Assembly (NCBI GenBank): GCA_030762175.1
Contig: CM060831.1
Coordinates: 32,191,001 to 32,255,000 of the forward strand
Reading direction: 5' to 3'
From: Metallyticus violacea
Taxonomy: Eukaryota > Arthropoda > Insecta > Mantodea > Metallyticidae
Length of the DNA: 64,000 bases
Below are positions 10,217 through 23,518 of the stretch, one piece after another; position 1 is the first letter of the stretch; each line of letters opens with the position of its first letter. The notes beneath the pieces were generated by a model. That model did not search any database and was not told where the DNA came from. It worked only from the letters and a program-made list of their open reading frames with translations. A program made the position numbers and the translations under genes.

Positions 10217-13200
10217 CTGTAATACAATAATTTATATAAGTAAACACAAAATATTTCAGAAAAAAGCTTGTATCAGATTGGCTAAGCTAGCAGAAAATAT
10301 ATAAAATTGCTCCTTTCAGTGAGGATGTGGTCTCCACTAGCATCTATATTTTGTTATCCATCACTACAGACATTATACTTAATAAATAAAAAAAAAGCTC
10401 TAAGTTCTGCTCTTATAAATCTACGTTGTCAGCTGACTTCTGCAGAAATAAAAATATCTTGCCACAACAATAATTACTTTGTATTTCATGACATCAGCAA
10501 ACTTACTTTTGGGAGGTATTAGGGGTTTTCCCCTTGTAGCACACCAACCAACTGGATGAACTGAATTTGAACACAGATTAACCCAGAAGTCTTTGCTGTT
10601 ATTTTGACCAAAGCCCTCATAACGCAGAAGGGCTTTATATCCAGCAATTCTTAGTACAGTGGCCACCCAAAAGGAATCTGGAAATGATTCTGTGAAGTCA
10701 TCACAGTCCGTGTTTTCCACTTCTACTTTCATTCCCACTGTTATGTTTTCCCAACAGTCAGCCAAAGGTGCCTGCCAAAAATTAAAGCAAAACAAACTGA
10801 TTACAGTACTGTGGAAGGGCAGATAAAACATTTTATTTTGGAACAAAAAAGAGAAAGAGAGAGAATAATGGCCTGGGGTCTTTTTCACAAAGATTAGCCC
10901 TCACAAATCGCAAATGAGGTAGATTCGATCTGGAATATTTCCTTAATAAATTCTTTCCCAATTTATCATTTAATCTCATATATCACCAGTGCATTCACCT
11001 GTGATACCATAGTAGTGAAAACAGACATTAAACACTATAAAAATGTGCTTATTAGACTCCCCTTACATTGGTAAGAAAATTCTATTAAAATGGGGAGTCC
11101 TTTTCCAAGCAAATCCAATAATGTGATAAGGTAGGGTAAAATGGAGTGAAAGTGTAAAATAAAGAAATAACTATTTTGTAATAATTTGCTCCAATTTAAT
11201 ATACCTATTTTATCAAAGCATTGCATCATTATAATTTGATTACAGCTTCTTGATAGTATAGCAGCATGTATCACAAAGGAGCACATTACAACAAAACCTT
11301 TATTACCCATATCTTTATCAACTAGGTGGTAAATTATTTATATATTCTACCTTCATAAAAAATAACATTCGTTGCCACTACATACATACCCCTTCTTTCC
11401 CTCATCTTACACCAACCAATGCAATCAACAATATCAATGTATTGCAAAAGTGTGAAAGGACATAGAAAGTACAAGAGCCACACTATCTTGTTACACAAGG
11501 CATCAAAGAAAGTGGTTCGCCATCAAAGCAACAATATGCACTCATATTAGCTTTACAATTCAATGACTGCTGTTAAAGCAAAGGGAGCCTGCAGTTAATG
11601 ATGAAAATTATGTATTTACTCCCATAAAAATGCACCCCTACTTTTTCCATTTAAAATCCCTTGATAATAAATGCATCCCGTTTTCAGCAAATGTCTTGGG
11701 TAATATAAAATCATAAAACAGTACTGTTGCTGCACTATTGTTTCATTCTAAAACAATGAGTTAATTTATCATGATTGGTTCCTTCTAAAATCGTAGAATC
11801 TTATTGTGATCAGTCTATTTTATTATATAGGAAAGACTTTTCATTCAAATAACACATAGCTGTAGAGTCATTATTGTTGCTTGGAGTATAGTACCAGTTG
11901 TCAGTGCCAGTTGTGTACTGTGTCTCATACTGGTGTTTAACAAAGAAAAGTAAATATTTAAGTTATATACCAAATATTAAGTTGAAAACTTGCAGAAGTT
12001 CTCGGAAATATAATCAACAGTCAAGAGCTTAAAATATCTGAACGCAATGTGCAAAACTTGAACACGAAAAAAAGCACTTTTGAAAGTACCAAGCAAACAA
12101 AAAAAGCAATTTAATGGTCCAAACAATGGCAACTGGAAAAATTGAAATATATAACCAAATTACAAATCACTGATACACAGTTTTCACATGAAATGTTTGA
12201 ATACAAAGCATATGAAATCACAAAGATATAGGATGACAATGATACAGAAATTGATAAGGTTAAGGTGTGGCCAGGGTTAATAATACTGGGCTTCCAGAAT
12301 GTAGTTTTACCACTAACACTGGGTTTTGCATGTCGGTCGGTCCCCCACTTGTGGCTTCTTGCCTGCCTGTCATTTAACTTCTAAGCAATCTTCAGTCTAT
12401 GTTTATTTGCAAAGACTGTAGAGTAGCATATTTTTGTATTTATATGTTATTATAAATATGAATCAGCTGATTGCATTGATGAACAATTTATTTGGAAGTT
12501 CTCTGGGCAATAGCCTCCATCCAGAACTCAATCTTGTGAATAAATTTGATACTACTGGTTCAGTGTAAAACAAGATACACAGTTGATGATATAGTTTCAA
12601 CAAAGACAAATTAGACTAAATTGGTGCAATACTTGAACGTATGTGAACAAAATCACTAATGAAATTACAGCAAGTTGGGGTTTCAGAGTCTTTTGCACAT
12701 AAAGCAACAAAACATTACAAGTGTACGCTTGTCCACTGTATACAATAAGGTGGTTTTTTATTTTGTTTATTTACAACATCTTTAACATCTCCAGTCATTA
12801 GTATTCAATTCAATTCAGGGTGGGAAACGGCCGATAAATTTTGCTTGGAGGTCTCTTTTTTCCGGCTTGAGGTTTCTTTATGTGCCGTAAATCATAACAC
12901 AGGACCCAAGGCTTTACTTTTCTTCCAAAAGCCATACTTAGGATTTTAATGTATGAAAAAACCCATCATCCCCTGGCTAGAACTGAACCCAATCTTGGGT
13001 TTACGAGGCTACCATTAGGCCACCAGGGCTGAAAACAAGGTGATCACAGCATGTGTACCTTATTTGAACGGTTTCTTTCATCAGTGACTGAAGGGTTATT
13101 TGACCCACAGCTTGTATTCTTTTCAGACAAGTGTGATTCCACCAAAATGGTCATGTTGCTGTGCAGGCATGACCAGCTGAAGCATGTTCAGTTGCCAAGA

Positions 13201-16200
13201 TGCAAAACCCTGGTGTTCTAGGAGCCCTTGTCTACATACTTGTTACCAGTAACATATTCTGATTAAGTTTTTTAAGTTGCACTGTACTATGTTTTTGCTT
13301 TATTTCAAATGTTATGTACTAGGTGTTTTTTTTTTAAGCCGGTCATAATAATTAAGGTTTAAAGAGATGACATGAATGTTTGATAGAGTGAATGAGCCCA
13401 GAGCCCACAATGCTTTACTTTTTTAGGATAAGAAAAAACTCCAAAAAAAATTATCCAGGCTACTTATCTTATGGGACAAAACCTGGACTTCCGAATTTAC
13501 AGGCAAATATGCTGACATGGAGGCAGCCTATACTTGGCCTCCTTTGTGCCTAGCTACTACTTGTCTCTATTTATGTATTGCTGCTATCATCCAATGCATA
13601 CTAACTGCAGTCATCAAAGTTGCTATACTATTCTTTGTTCAGTAAATCTAAATGTTGAAATTCAAAACTAGCTCAGAGTATATTATAGAATTTGCTTGTT
13701 TAAGAATATAAAACAAACAAATGGAGAAATCAGCAGTAGTATTTCATTTCTGGACAGAAAACCACGACATATTGAATAGAGCAAAATTATTGAAATCAGT
13801 AAAAGAACCTACAGAACAATCATAGACGTTCTGTTAAAACCAAGCCCCCCTTGCTGGTTGCCCAACATGCCTTATCTCAATGTAAGGATTTTGATGATGC
13901 TTTTAGTCTAACTCTTATTGATGCTTTACCTACACAATGCTGTGAAAGTTTACTCAGAGATAGAGAAATGGCAGCTATATTTATACATAAAGCGCGTATA
14001 CCTCCTGGTTTAAATCTTACATATTAGTTTTTTTTTCTTCCCACGCTCTCATTTCTAGTTTCATCTGTTTCCATGCATAACGTTACCTTCGATACTCAAT
14101 ATTTACTTTTATCACCTTCACTTGTCTAGCTTCTTGCCATTGAAGAACTTGCAGTAATTCTAAATATAGCAATTTCAAGTGTGACTCTTTCTCAGTGTTT
14201 TATCTTTATCTACTTTTATTATTAGTGTTAATTTGTTACATTGTTAATAGTGTTTCTTTATTTTTATTTTTCATTAATATTATATATATATATATGTGAT
14301 GCAAGAGAAATGTATCCTCAATAATCTTTAATTCAAATGCAATAGAGTAAAGAATCTTCTGAGCATTCACTGGTACTGCAATCTAAAAGGAACCTGAACA
14401 ATTGAGATTCTGTTGAAAGACATGGTTCTACAAGCTTGCATTTTCTAAAAAGTTCTTGTAAACTCTATGATGCAAACTTTAAATTAATGGTTATAAATAA
14501 ACCAGAGGCCACCAACTAATGTGAGGCAAGAAGAAAATTTTACGTCTGGGAAGCAAACATTCCTAAGTGGCTCTGATAAAACAGCAGCTAAAAATGCCAA
14601 TTCACCATGCTAGTCTTTCAGTAGACCTAAGAAAGAAAAGGTTTCATGATTTGGAACATAAAGTTGATTAGCATGTGTGAGAGGAATGAAATGAAGGCTT
14701 ACCCATCACACGGGAGATTGAAGATATTCGAGTTGAAGCACCCACTTCCCTTCAACCTTCAAAGCCAGTATGGACTGGTGTGTGCAAATGGGAGCAGGGC
14801 TTTCGTTGCAGTATGGAATGCTAGCACAGCATCTTTCCACAATATATGCTGAAAAACTTGTTGCATTTCAGCATTATGTCATAAAACATAAAATAACACG
14901 ACTTGCTGAGTCAGATCAGTAATGCCAATCAGATGCCATCAATTTTGATATGTTGCTCAATCTAATAATGCAAAGAGCTCAAAAAGCATCCTAATTTAAA
15001 CCATTGGCAAAGAGAAGGCAAGAATTACAGCCATGCTGTATGCCCTAGCCAACATCCAGAAGCTACCTCCTTATGTGACACTGCAAAGAAAAACCTAGTC
15101 ATGAGACGCTGGCTTTGTTTTCTGATCCCAAGAAAAGGATGAATGACAAATGAATAATGCTAGATTGGTTGAAAGTTATTTGTAATTAATACCCAGGCTC
15201 ATTGCTTAACAAATATTAGTGCTGGATTCTTTTATGGGACATGTCACTCAATTCTATGACTGTCTTCTTCAACTCTGTGACTATGACTGAGTGATTGATT
15301 GGATTCTTACACCTTGAATGAATCTATTGTGAATGGATTTAAAAAGTGCTGCATATCCAATATCATGGATGGAATCGAAGATGACATCTTATGGGAAGAG
15401 GGTCCAGAAGAAGAAAGCAACACTAGTGTGATGATGGTAGTGACAAAGATATTTTGGCATGGAATATTACTGGCAAGTGATTAAAGATAAACACGGGGGA
15501 TCATTTTATATTCAGAGCTGGCCCATATATACTAGTAAATATGCTAAATGTACAAATTTGTGGTTTGGTTTATTTATGGGTGCTCTTTAACATCTCAGAT
15601 CATCAGTGTCCCATTCAATTCAGGGCATGAAACTGCAAATAAATTTTGCTCAGATGCCTCTTCTTTCAGGCTTGAGTTTCTTTTACATGCCGTAAATATA
15701 TGACATGGAACCCACAACTTTATTTCTCTTCCAAAGAAGCCACACTTAGGATTTTTACACCTGAAAAAAATCCATCGATCCTGGCCGGGATTGAACCCGC
15801 ATTATTGGGTTTAGATAAATGCATAAAGTTAGTGGTTCATGGATTAATTTTTTAAAATTTTCATCTATCCATCTATTTCACAGTAGATAGCTGAGGCTTT
15901 GCTGCATGCAATGGTGAAAATTCTGGACATGCAGATGACAGATACAAAGCCACAGATTCAGATAGTAGACTATCTGGATGTATTGAAAGTGTTCAATACA
16001 ATACAGGTTCCTACTGTCTTCCATTTTTTCTCAAACTATTATTAGGCATGTATGCACAAATCAACCAATAACAATGATTAACTTACATGTTTAAAGCATG
16101 AAACTGGTGCTGCAATGAATCCAGGTTCTGAGAGCTGATTCTTCCATTCATAAGTGTTGGCCAATTCGGCACGATTTCGCTTCATCATTACTGGACTTGG

Positions 16201-19200
16201 TGGCTCATCAAGAGATAATGGAGCAATTTGTGGGGTAGACTGAATGGGCTCAAACTTCTCTTCTTTTGGTTCCAGCTTTACAACAGGAACCAGTTCTTCC
16301 ATAGGTAGATTCTGCAAAATGAATTTAAAGATAAGTTATATAAACCAAAAGAACATATAGCTTGGATTTCTATTCTCCCCAAAAATAAGTACAGTGCAAC
16401 AACATTTCTCTTAAGGCAGAATATCAATGGTTCATTTCACACTGAAAGGAGGTTGTTTCATCTTTCTCCAGCTTTGTGTCTAAGTGCTTAATAAGAAAGT
16501 GTAAGAAAAGATGTAAAAGTTTCAGAGGCTCTTTTAAAACAAAAATATTCATAAAATGACTTGATGCTACATAAAAAATTCTACCATAATGTATTCTAGC
16601 AAAGATTCAGCAGATTGTAAGCTCATCTATGTACTATACCAATCCGAAACTGAAGGACATCTTAAACAAAATTACTAATTCCATTTTCAACAACCTATGC
16701 AACTTATCCCCATCTTTAACTCTAAAGTTAATACAAGATTACAAAAACCTAGAGATCCCCATTATGACATAGCATGATTTACAAGTAGAATAGTTCATAT
16801 CCTATATGACTTGCCTTAAGAAATATGTTTTAAAAAAAGAATCTCCATTTAAATTAATTTAGTTAAAAGTAAGGCTAATCAGATAAGAAAATTTGAAATT
16901 ACCTCAAATTAACCTTTAGGATCTCTAATTTATTGTGTTCATACTCTGGGAGCTAAAATATTGTTTAAAAAAACGTTTTTACACCTAAAATAAACAGCCA
17001 TGAATTTGAATTTGAAGCTTTGAAGGACTGGCTTGGATGCCAGCAGGAGCATTGTTTTTAAGGGGTCTCAGAGGAGAAATTGGGGAAGGGTGTATTATGT
17101 GTGGAGAGCCCGAAGGAATATTTCATTGTTTATTAGAGCGTGAAGGAGTACATAATGGAGGGAGGATTTATGGGATGCAAAATGGGATAAATTACAGAAA
17201 ATACCGCCAGAAAAAGTAAGGGAGAAATGGATTAGAATAGTTAAGAAGGTTGACAGAATTGGGGTATGATTGATAAAACAGTGCTAACAAGGGGAAATAC
17301 ATGAAAAAAGTGGGAAATTTTATTATGCAGATAACCTGGGGATTGTGTGGTGGTGGTAGTATAATGTATTATGTATAAAAGGTTTTAAGTGTTTTGATTA
17401 ATATTATCTTTGATAGTGTTAAATCTTTCATTTTAGATATTTTGAGCATTTGTTTAGGTGTAATTAAGCAGCTTAGAAATATGAGAATTATTAGTGTAGA
17501 AATTGCAGTTAACTGGTTAAAATAAGGGTTTGTGTATAAATTATTTATATTATTATTTTATTTTGGTTGGAACAGAGCCTGGTTCCCTGGATATTCCATT
17601 AGGTAGCTGCTGATGAGCCAGGGACTAGGGGGCTGAGCTAATCAAATTGGAATATTTAGATTGAAGTATTAAGAATTAAAAATATTGTAATATATTCATA
17701 ATGTTATAAAGATGTTACAAATTACATATTTGTTTATTAAATTTTGATTGGCATTAGTGCCTTCTGGAATTACTGAAGACACTGAATTTAATTGTTATAT
17801 TTTAATTTTAATTGTTTTTTTATGTTCATTTTATTATAAATATTTTGTATGTTGATGTATGAGAAATAAAGTCATGTCATAAATTTTATTTTTTTTTCTT
17901 CTAATAGTGTTCAATGCCCATTTACTACTGCTGAGGCATCAAAGGCTTGCACACTGGCTATATTGGAGATGAAATTATAAATTGGGAAAGGAAGTGTTTA
18001 AGGCTTCAGTTTGGTGTACCTCTTTGGATTTGCCATTTATGAGTTTAGTGGTGCATAATTTTTTTGGCCTTCTCCTTTTCAGGATGGGAAGGAATTCTGA
18101 AGAAATCTCAAATCAATTTTTACCACTGGGAATAAGATGTTAAGTTAGCCCTTCATTTGCCGAGCAGACACTGAGCCATGGCAACATATCCTTCCTTGCT
18201 TCTGGGATATTAACTGAATACCTCTCACCATTCTCTCCTGAAACCTCCAATGTTACCTTGATGAGAAAGATGTAAACCTCATATAGCTCTTTAACCAAGC
18301 ATGTATGCACTTTACATGCAGGTTTTTGATCAATCATATTGTTAAACATTTCAAATTCTTTCACAATGAATAGATGTTCAGATTTGGAGAAATATTTTTA
18401 AGTGAGATAAGAAAGAGATCTATAAAAGAAAGTCAAATGTGTGGTGAATTGGATATCTGGCATTGTATTTTGTAATGTAAACAGAAATTATGGAAAGATG
18501 AATTTCTTTTACCACAGTCGGATAAATTACTAACAGATATAAGAGGTAGGAGAATTTTAAATTTAAGATTAGATATTGATATAAAAAAGGTAGGGAGTTA
18601 TTTAGGAAAAGTGAGACAAAAATGACTAAGAAATTGGGCAGGTTTCATGAGTGTGATAACAAAGCTTAAATTACACTATACTCAAATACATTAATTAATA
18701 TTTGAATAAATGGAAGTTACTTATTTAAATATATCTCGATTACATATACAACCATGGTTGTTAAATATAAAGGAGAATGAAAGAAATGCAACTCCATAAT
18801 TGTTAGGTCTTATGCAACTAATAGTGGATGTTGGTTACTTAATATTAAACATTATTAATTTGTTTATCATCATTAATAATTTTTAGGGTTTTTATTATAT
18901 CCAGCTTTATGTAAAATAATATTTAGCATAGCTGAGCCCAAGTCTTCAGAATATTCCAGTGGGTAACTGCTGATGATTGAAGACATGAGTTCAGCAGTAA
19001 TTATGTGAAATTAAGGACATTTTAATTTGTTTTTATACACATTTTAAGAGATCAATAAATTCATTCATTCATGCACTATGCCATGTAGTCAAAGGGTGGA
19101 CAGGTCAATTAAATACAAACATCTGCAATCATCAATGACTTACAGCATAATGTGCCTATATTTGGATAATTGCTCTACCATGTCTTATCTGGAAATGATC

Positions 19201-22200
19201 CAGATTAAGTGAATATCCTGCAAATTTCCTAAGTTTCTATGTGAGAAATTTATGACAACTTAAAATAAGAGGATAAATTATTAGTTACAAGTGGATATAG
19301 ACAAACAAATAAGAGTACTAATTTGAAAAATATTTTTATTTCTCAAAATATCTCCCTGTACATTGAGGCACTTTCCCATTGTTTCATAAGCCCCTGAAAT
19401 CCCTGGGCTGCTATCAAAAGCAGGCATTGACTTCCTTTTCTATAGTTTTATAATCAGGAAAATGTTTGCCTGAAAGATGGTGTTTAAGAGAGCCAAACAA
19501 ATGAAAGTTACTTGGAATAAGGTTGAGGCTTTACGCAGGATGCCCCAGGACTTCCCACTTGAAATTTTAGTCTCATTTGTCTTGTTGGCAGTATGGGGTT
19601 CCACATTGTCATGCAAGAGCAACATATTTTCGGTGAGGAGTCCTGGTCGCTTCTGTTCATCTTATAAAGTTTCTGAGAATATTACAGTAGGATTTGGCAT
19701 TTGCATTTTGTCCTTGAGGCTGGAATGCAATAAATAGTATCCTTGGCTTTGTTATCCCAGAAGACTGTGAATATCACTTTAAACATTTTATTTCACAGAT
19801 GTCACAGGATGTTTCCACTGCACTGATGCATGCTTTGTCTTGAACTGGTAATGGTGAACCCAATACTCATTTATTACCTGTGACAATTTGACTAGCATTT
19901 CATGTTCTTCATGATAATGGTTGAGATTTGTACTGCCAGACCTATTCTTTGCATTTTGTGTTGTGGAGTCAGTATCCATCGAGAACACCTAACATGTCAT
20001 GATGTCATGCATTATTGGGTAGGCCATGCCATGTGCACAATCAATAGCAGCAGCTATAGTGTATAATTACCTTCTATCTGCTCGGATTTAATCTTCAACT
20101 TGATGCAAATTTGTTTCTGTGGCAATCTCTGTTGGTCAGTTGAGATGGTGTTTGTCTTTGATAAGTATTCACTCTTCAGAGATCTTCTGCACTCAATTGT
20201 AAACAGCTTAATGTGATTGGCATTTCTCACCATAGATAGGAAGCATTTCTTTACAAATATTCTATGATTCCATACCACTTGCCCACAAAAATCGCACAAA
20301 AGAGCAATGCTCAAGGGTTGTACACTTATAAGTACTATCTTGCAACTACTGTTTTGCCATCATAAACATAAATTTTCTTGTGTTAAATGTAATCAATTGC
20401 CATCTAGTATCAGCTTCAAATATCTAATTCAAACATGTAGTGCCCCACATCAATTTGGAACTTACTTATTGATTTATCCTTGTACTAACATTCTGACAAT
20501 AATAGTTTTTTAAACTTATTTTTTAGTTAGTTAACCACATTTCACATTTTTTAAGTAATATTCATATAACAAGTGTATTACAGTAGGTAGCTGCTGATGA
20601 ACCGGGAATTGGGGGGCTGAGCCAATCAAATTAGAATAAATTTTGATTGGAGTTAGTGCCTTCTGGAATTGCCAAAGACACTGTTTCTAATTGATATATT
20701 TAAAAGTAATGTTTTTTCATTTGCATTTTTTTTATTAAAAAAATTTGTATGTTGATACATGAGAAATAAATAATACTATTACTATCACTACTACTATAAC
20801 AAGTGCTGGACTATGGATCAAAAGGGAGAATTTTGGATACCATTCTACTAACACTCTTGAATCAATGGTCTAGTTACCAGCACATTAAACTGGAGATTCT
20901 GGTTCAGGTCTTTAAAATAGAAAATAATTAGGACAATACAGCATGGGTTTTCACATTCCTTCCTACTTGAGGCATATAAAGAGGAGAACGTATTAACTTG
21001 CAAGATTTAGGATGTCACATTAATCACCATCATTTAACTAATTGCCTACAAATATTCAAAGAATATCTGACAATTCAAGGATGAGATGATGTTACATGCT
21101 TAGCACCAATATATTACACTTAAGAACTTTTTAAAATACCAGTTATGATTTCATATCTTTATGAAATATGCAAGTTTATTGATGGTTAGATATAGACACA
21201 GACGCTTACTGAAGGAAAGTCACATCATGTTAAAATATTAAAATCAACTTAATATGTACTGCCATGTGTGGCTGAGGTCGCCAAGGTGAGATCATGTGAG
21301 CAGGAGTTCTGGGGTTCCAATCCCGCCATTACCGTTCTCCCTGACTGAGTTTGTTTTCAGTCCTCATAAATGGCAAATTCCTAGAAGGTACCCTAAACTT
21401 AGGCTGGAACATTTACTTCCTTGAAAATTCCTTTCTCAATATATTTCATTTCATGTGTCATCAAAGTTCACCACATGTGGTGCCTCAGTAGTAAAAATGG
21501 GTGTTAAACTCAATTTAAACAAACAAAAATAAATAAAAAAAAAAATTGGTTTTATCAAACACATAGCTAGGCATCAACATCAGTACTATGAATTAACAAG
21601 TTTCACTCTTCCATAAGTCTACCTTTAATATTCTGAGTTTTTTCACGTACATAGGATAAAGGCTGTACTTTTAAATTTGGTTGGCTTGTTTTTTCGGAGA
21701 ACTCTCTAGCACATGCCAAGCTGCAGAACCGCCGTTCCTTTGTGTAGAATGCATGTTTTACACCAATGGCACCACACTTCTCACATACAGCTAGAACAAC
21801 AAACCACATTAACATTTGAGTAATAATAAAATAACTACATATTCTTAGTATTTTAAGTTGATTTTATAATTAATTAGTTTATCATTTCTTCAGCAGCAGT
21901 TCAGCACACATGTTTTATGGCATTTAAACATATAGGAATTGCCTCTGGATTAGAGTTTTCATTATTTTTAAAAGGGTTTCTAAAATTCCTTCTGCTTATA
22001 TTTATTTTCTGCTACATTTCTAATGTGCCTAGTACAGTTGGAGGCAATTAGTATCTTGGACAGGTAAGGAAACAGTTTCCTTACTTGCACCACTACTATC
22101 TGAGCTATTGATTCGTTTTGGAGGGGGCATTTGAAAGTCTAAGAATGAGACACAAATGCATGAAGTTTCTTTAGCATTTTTTTAGTATTATTCTTTTTAA

Positions 22201-23464
22201 CATTACAGAAACAATACTTTTATTCTTTTTGATTTTCTTCCATTCTATTTCTAACTTTGTATCATGTTTGAGATATTCATTACATATTATCATAATTATT
22301 ATTATTAGGTTTTGCTATCCTACTAATAAGAGAAGTTTAGTTGATTAAAACAATGATGAGCCTGGAGATAATGGAGCTGAGAGCTGCCTGACATTTATAT
22401 TTACAGGAAATGGGACCCCCCCCAAAAAAAAAAAACTATCTAGAAACTGAACCCAACCCAGATTCAAACTCATGCTTACTGGATTACACAGTAGACACTA
22501 TACACCATTAAAGCTATGAATTATTATTATTACACATAAGGTATCAGTGATTACCACTAGGTAAAGTGGTAGTCCTTATTACTGATTTCATGCTACGATA
22601 GAGAGGTGACGGATCTAAATCTTGATGCCAGTACCACATGACACTAATACTTCCCAGTGTATCTGCATATTACACCTAAAACTGCAAGAATAACTGAACC
22701 TAATGAACCTAGCATTGTTTGGCACCTGTCTGATTTCAATACCTTGGACATATGTTGAAATGTTAAAAATCTTATAACCGATCCAAGAGATAATGCTGTG
22801 TCTCTGCATCTTAATTATTGCTCAATTTTCTTTATCAAAATAGATTTAGAGTTCTATTAGCCTGCTATTTACAAATTAGTAACAAACTGATCACACAATG
22901 GTGCTATAAACTTTGGAAAGCAAAGTCTGCCATTAATAATCATCATAATGATGCAATTTGAGATAGAGAATCTATGGTCTGATTTTTAAAATTTCAAAGT
23001 TATGGCATTAAATTTCTAAAGGATCAATATACCACTGACTAATAAAGCTTCCATTCAAAATTATCCTATGCAATAATGGCCAGAATTGTAGAGCACGTAT
23101 CTTTGACACAATTAATATGATACTGATGCCAGGTAAACGTGGATCATGTTACTGAGTTTGAATCTTGTGGATTTTTTTTTATGTTTACATCTTACATATC
23201 AGGGGAGTGCCTACGGCGTGTATCCTGGGGGCCGGTGCGCTGGAAACACTGTCATTGTGAGGCGGTGGTGGCTTAATGCTGGGGTCACTCACCCCTATAA
23301 AGGAGTAGGTCTAAGCTAGTACGACCTATCAGCCAGTGAAATTCTGGTAGCTGGGTGTGTCGGCTTTTGAAGCTGCAGTTCACTCAGTGTGCTTGGGTGA
23401 CGTAATTGCCTGCAGCCGAATGGCGCGTCGGTTTAGGAAACAAGGTACCGTCCTAATGCACACA

Positions 23465-23518
<54 letters not shown>

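Noticed and set aside
20054..20314. 86-codon minus-strand frame with CDFCG as a possible cassette exon of the Polycomb gene
   Set aside because: Exons 4 and 5 already join in phase 0, and the possible donor here (GAAG|GTAATT) gives phase 1, so inclusion would break the frame.
22615..22809. 64-codon minus-strand frame
   Set aside because: Looks mildly protein-like but has no motif, no neighbours in phase and no repeat partner in the window.
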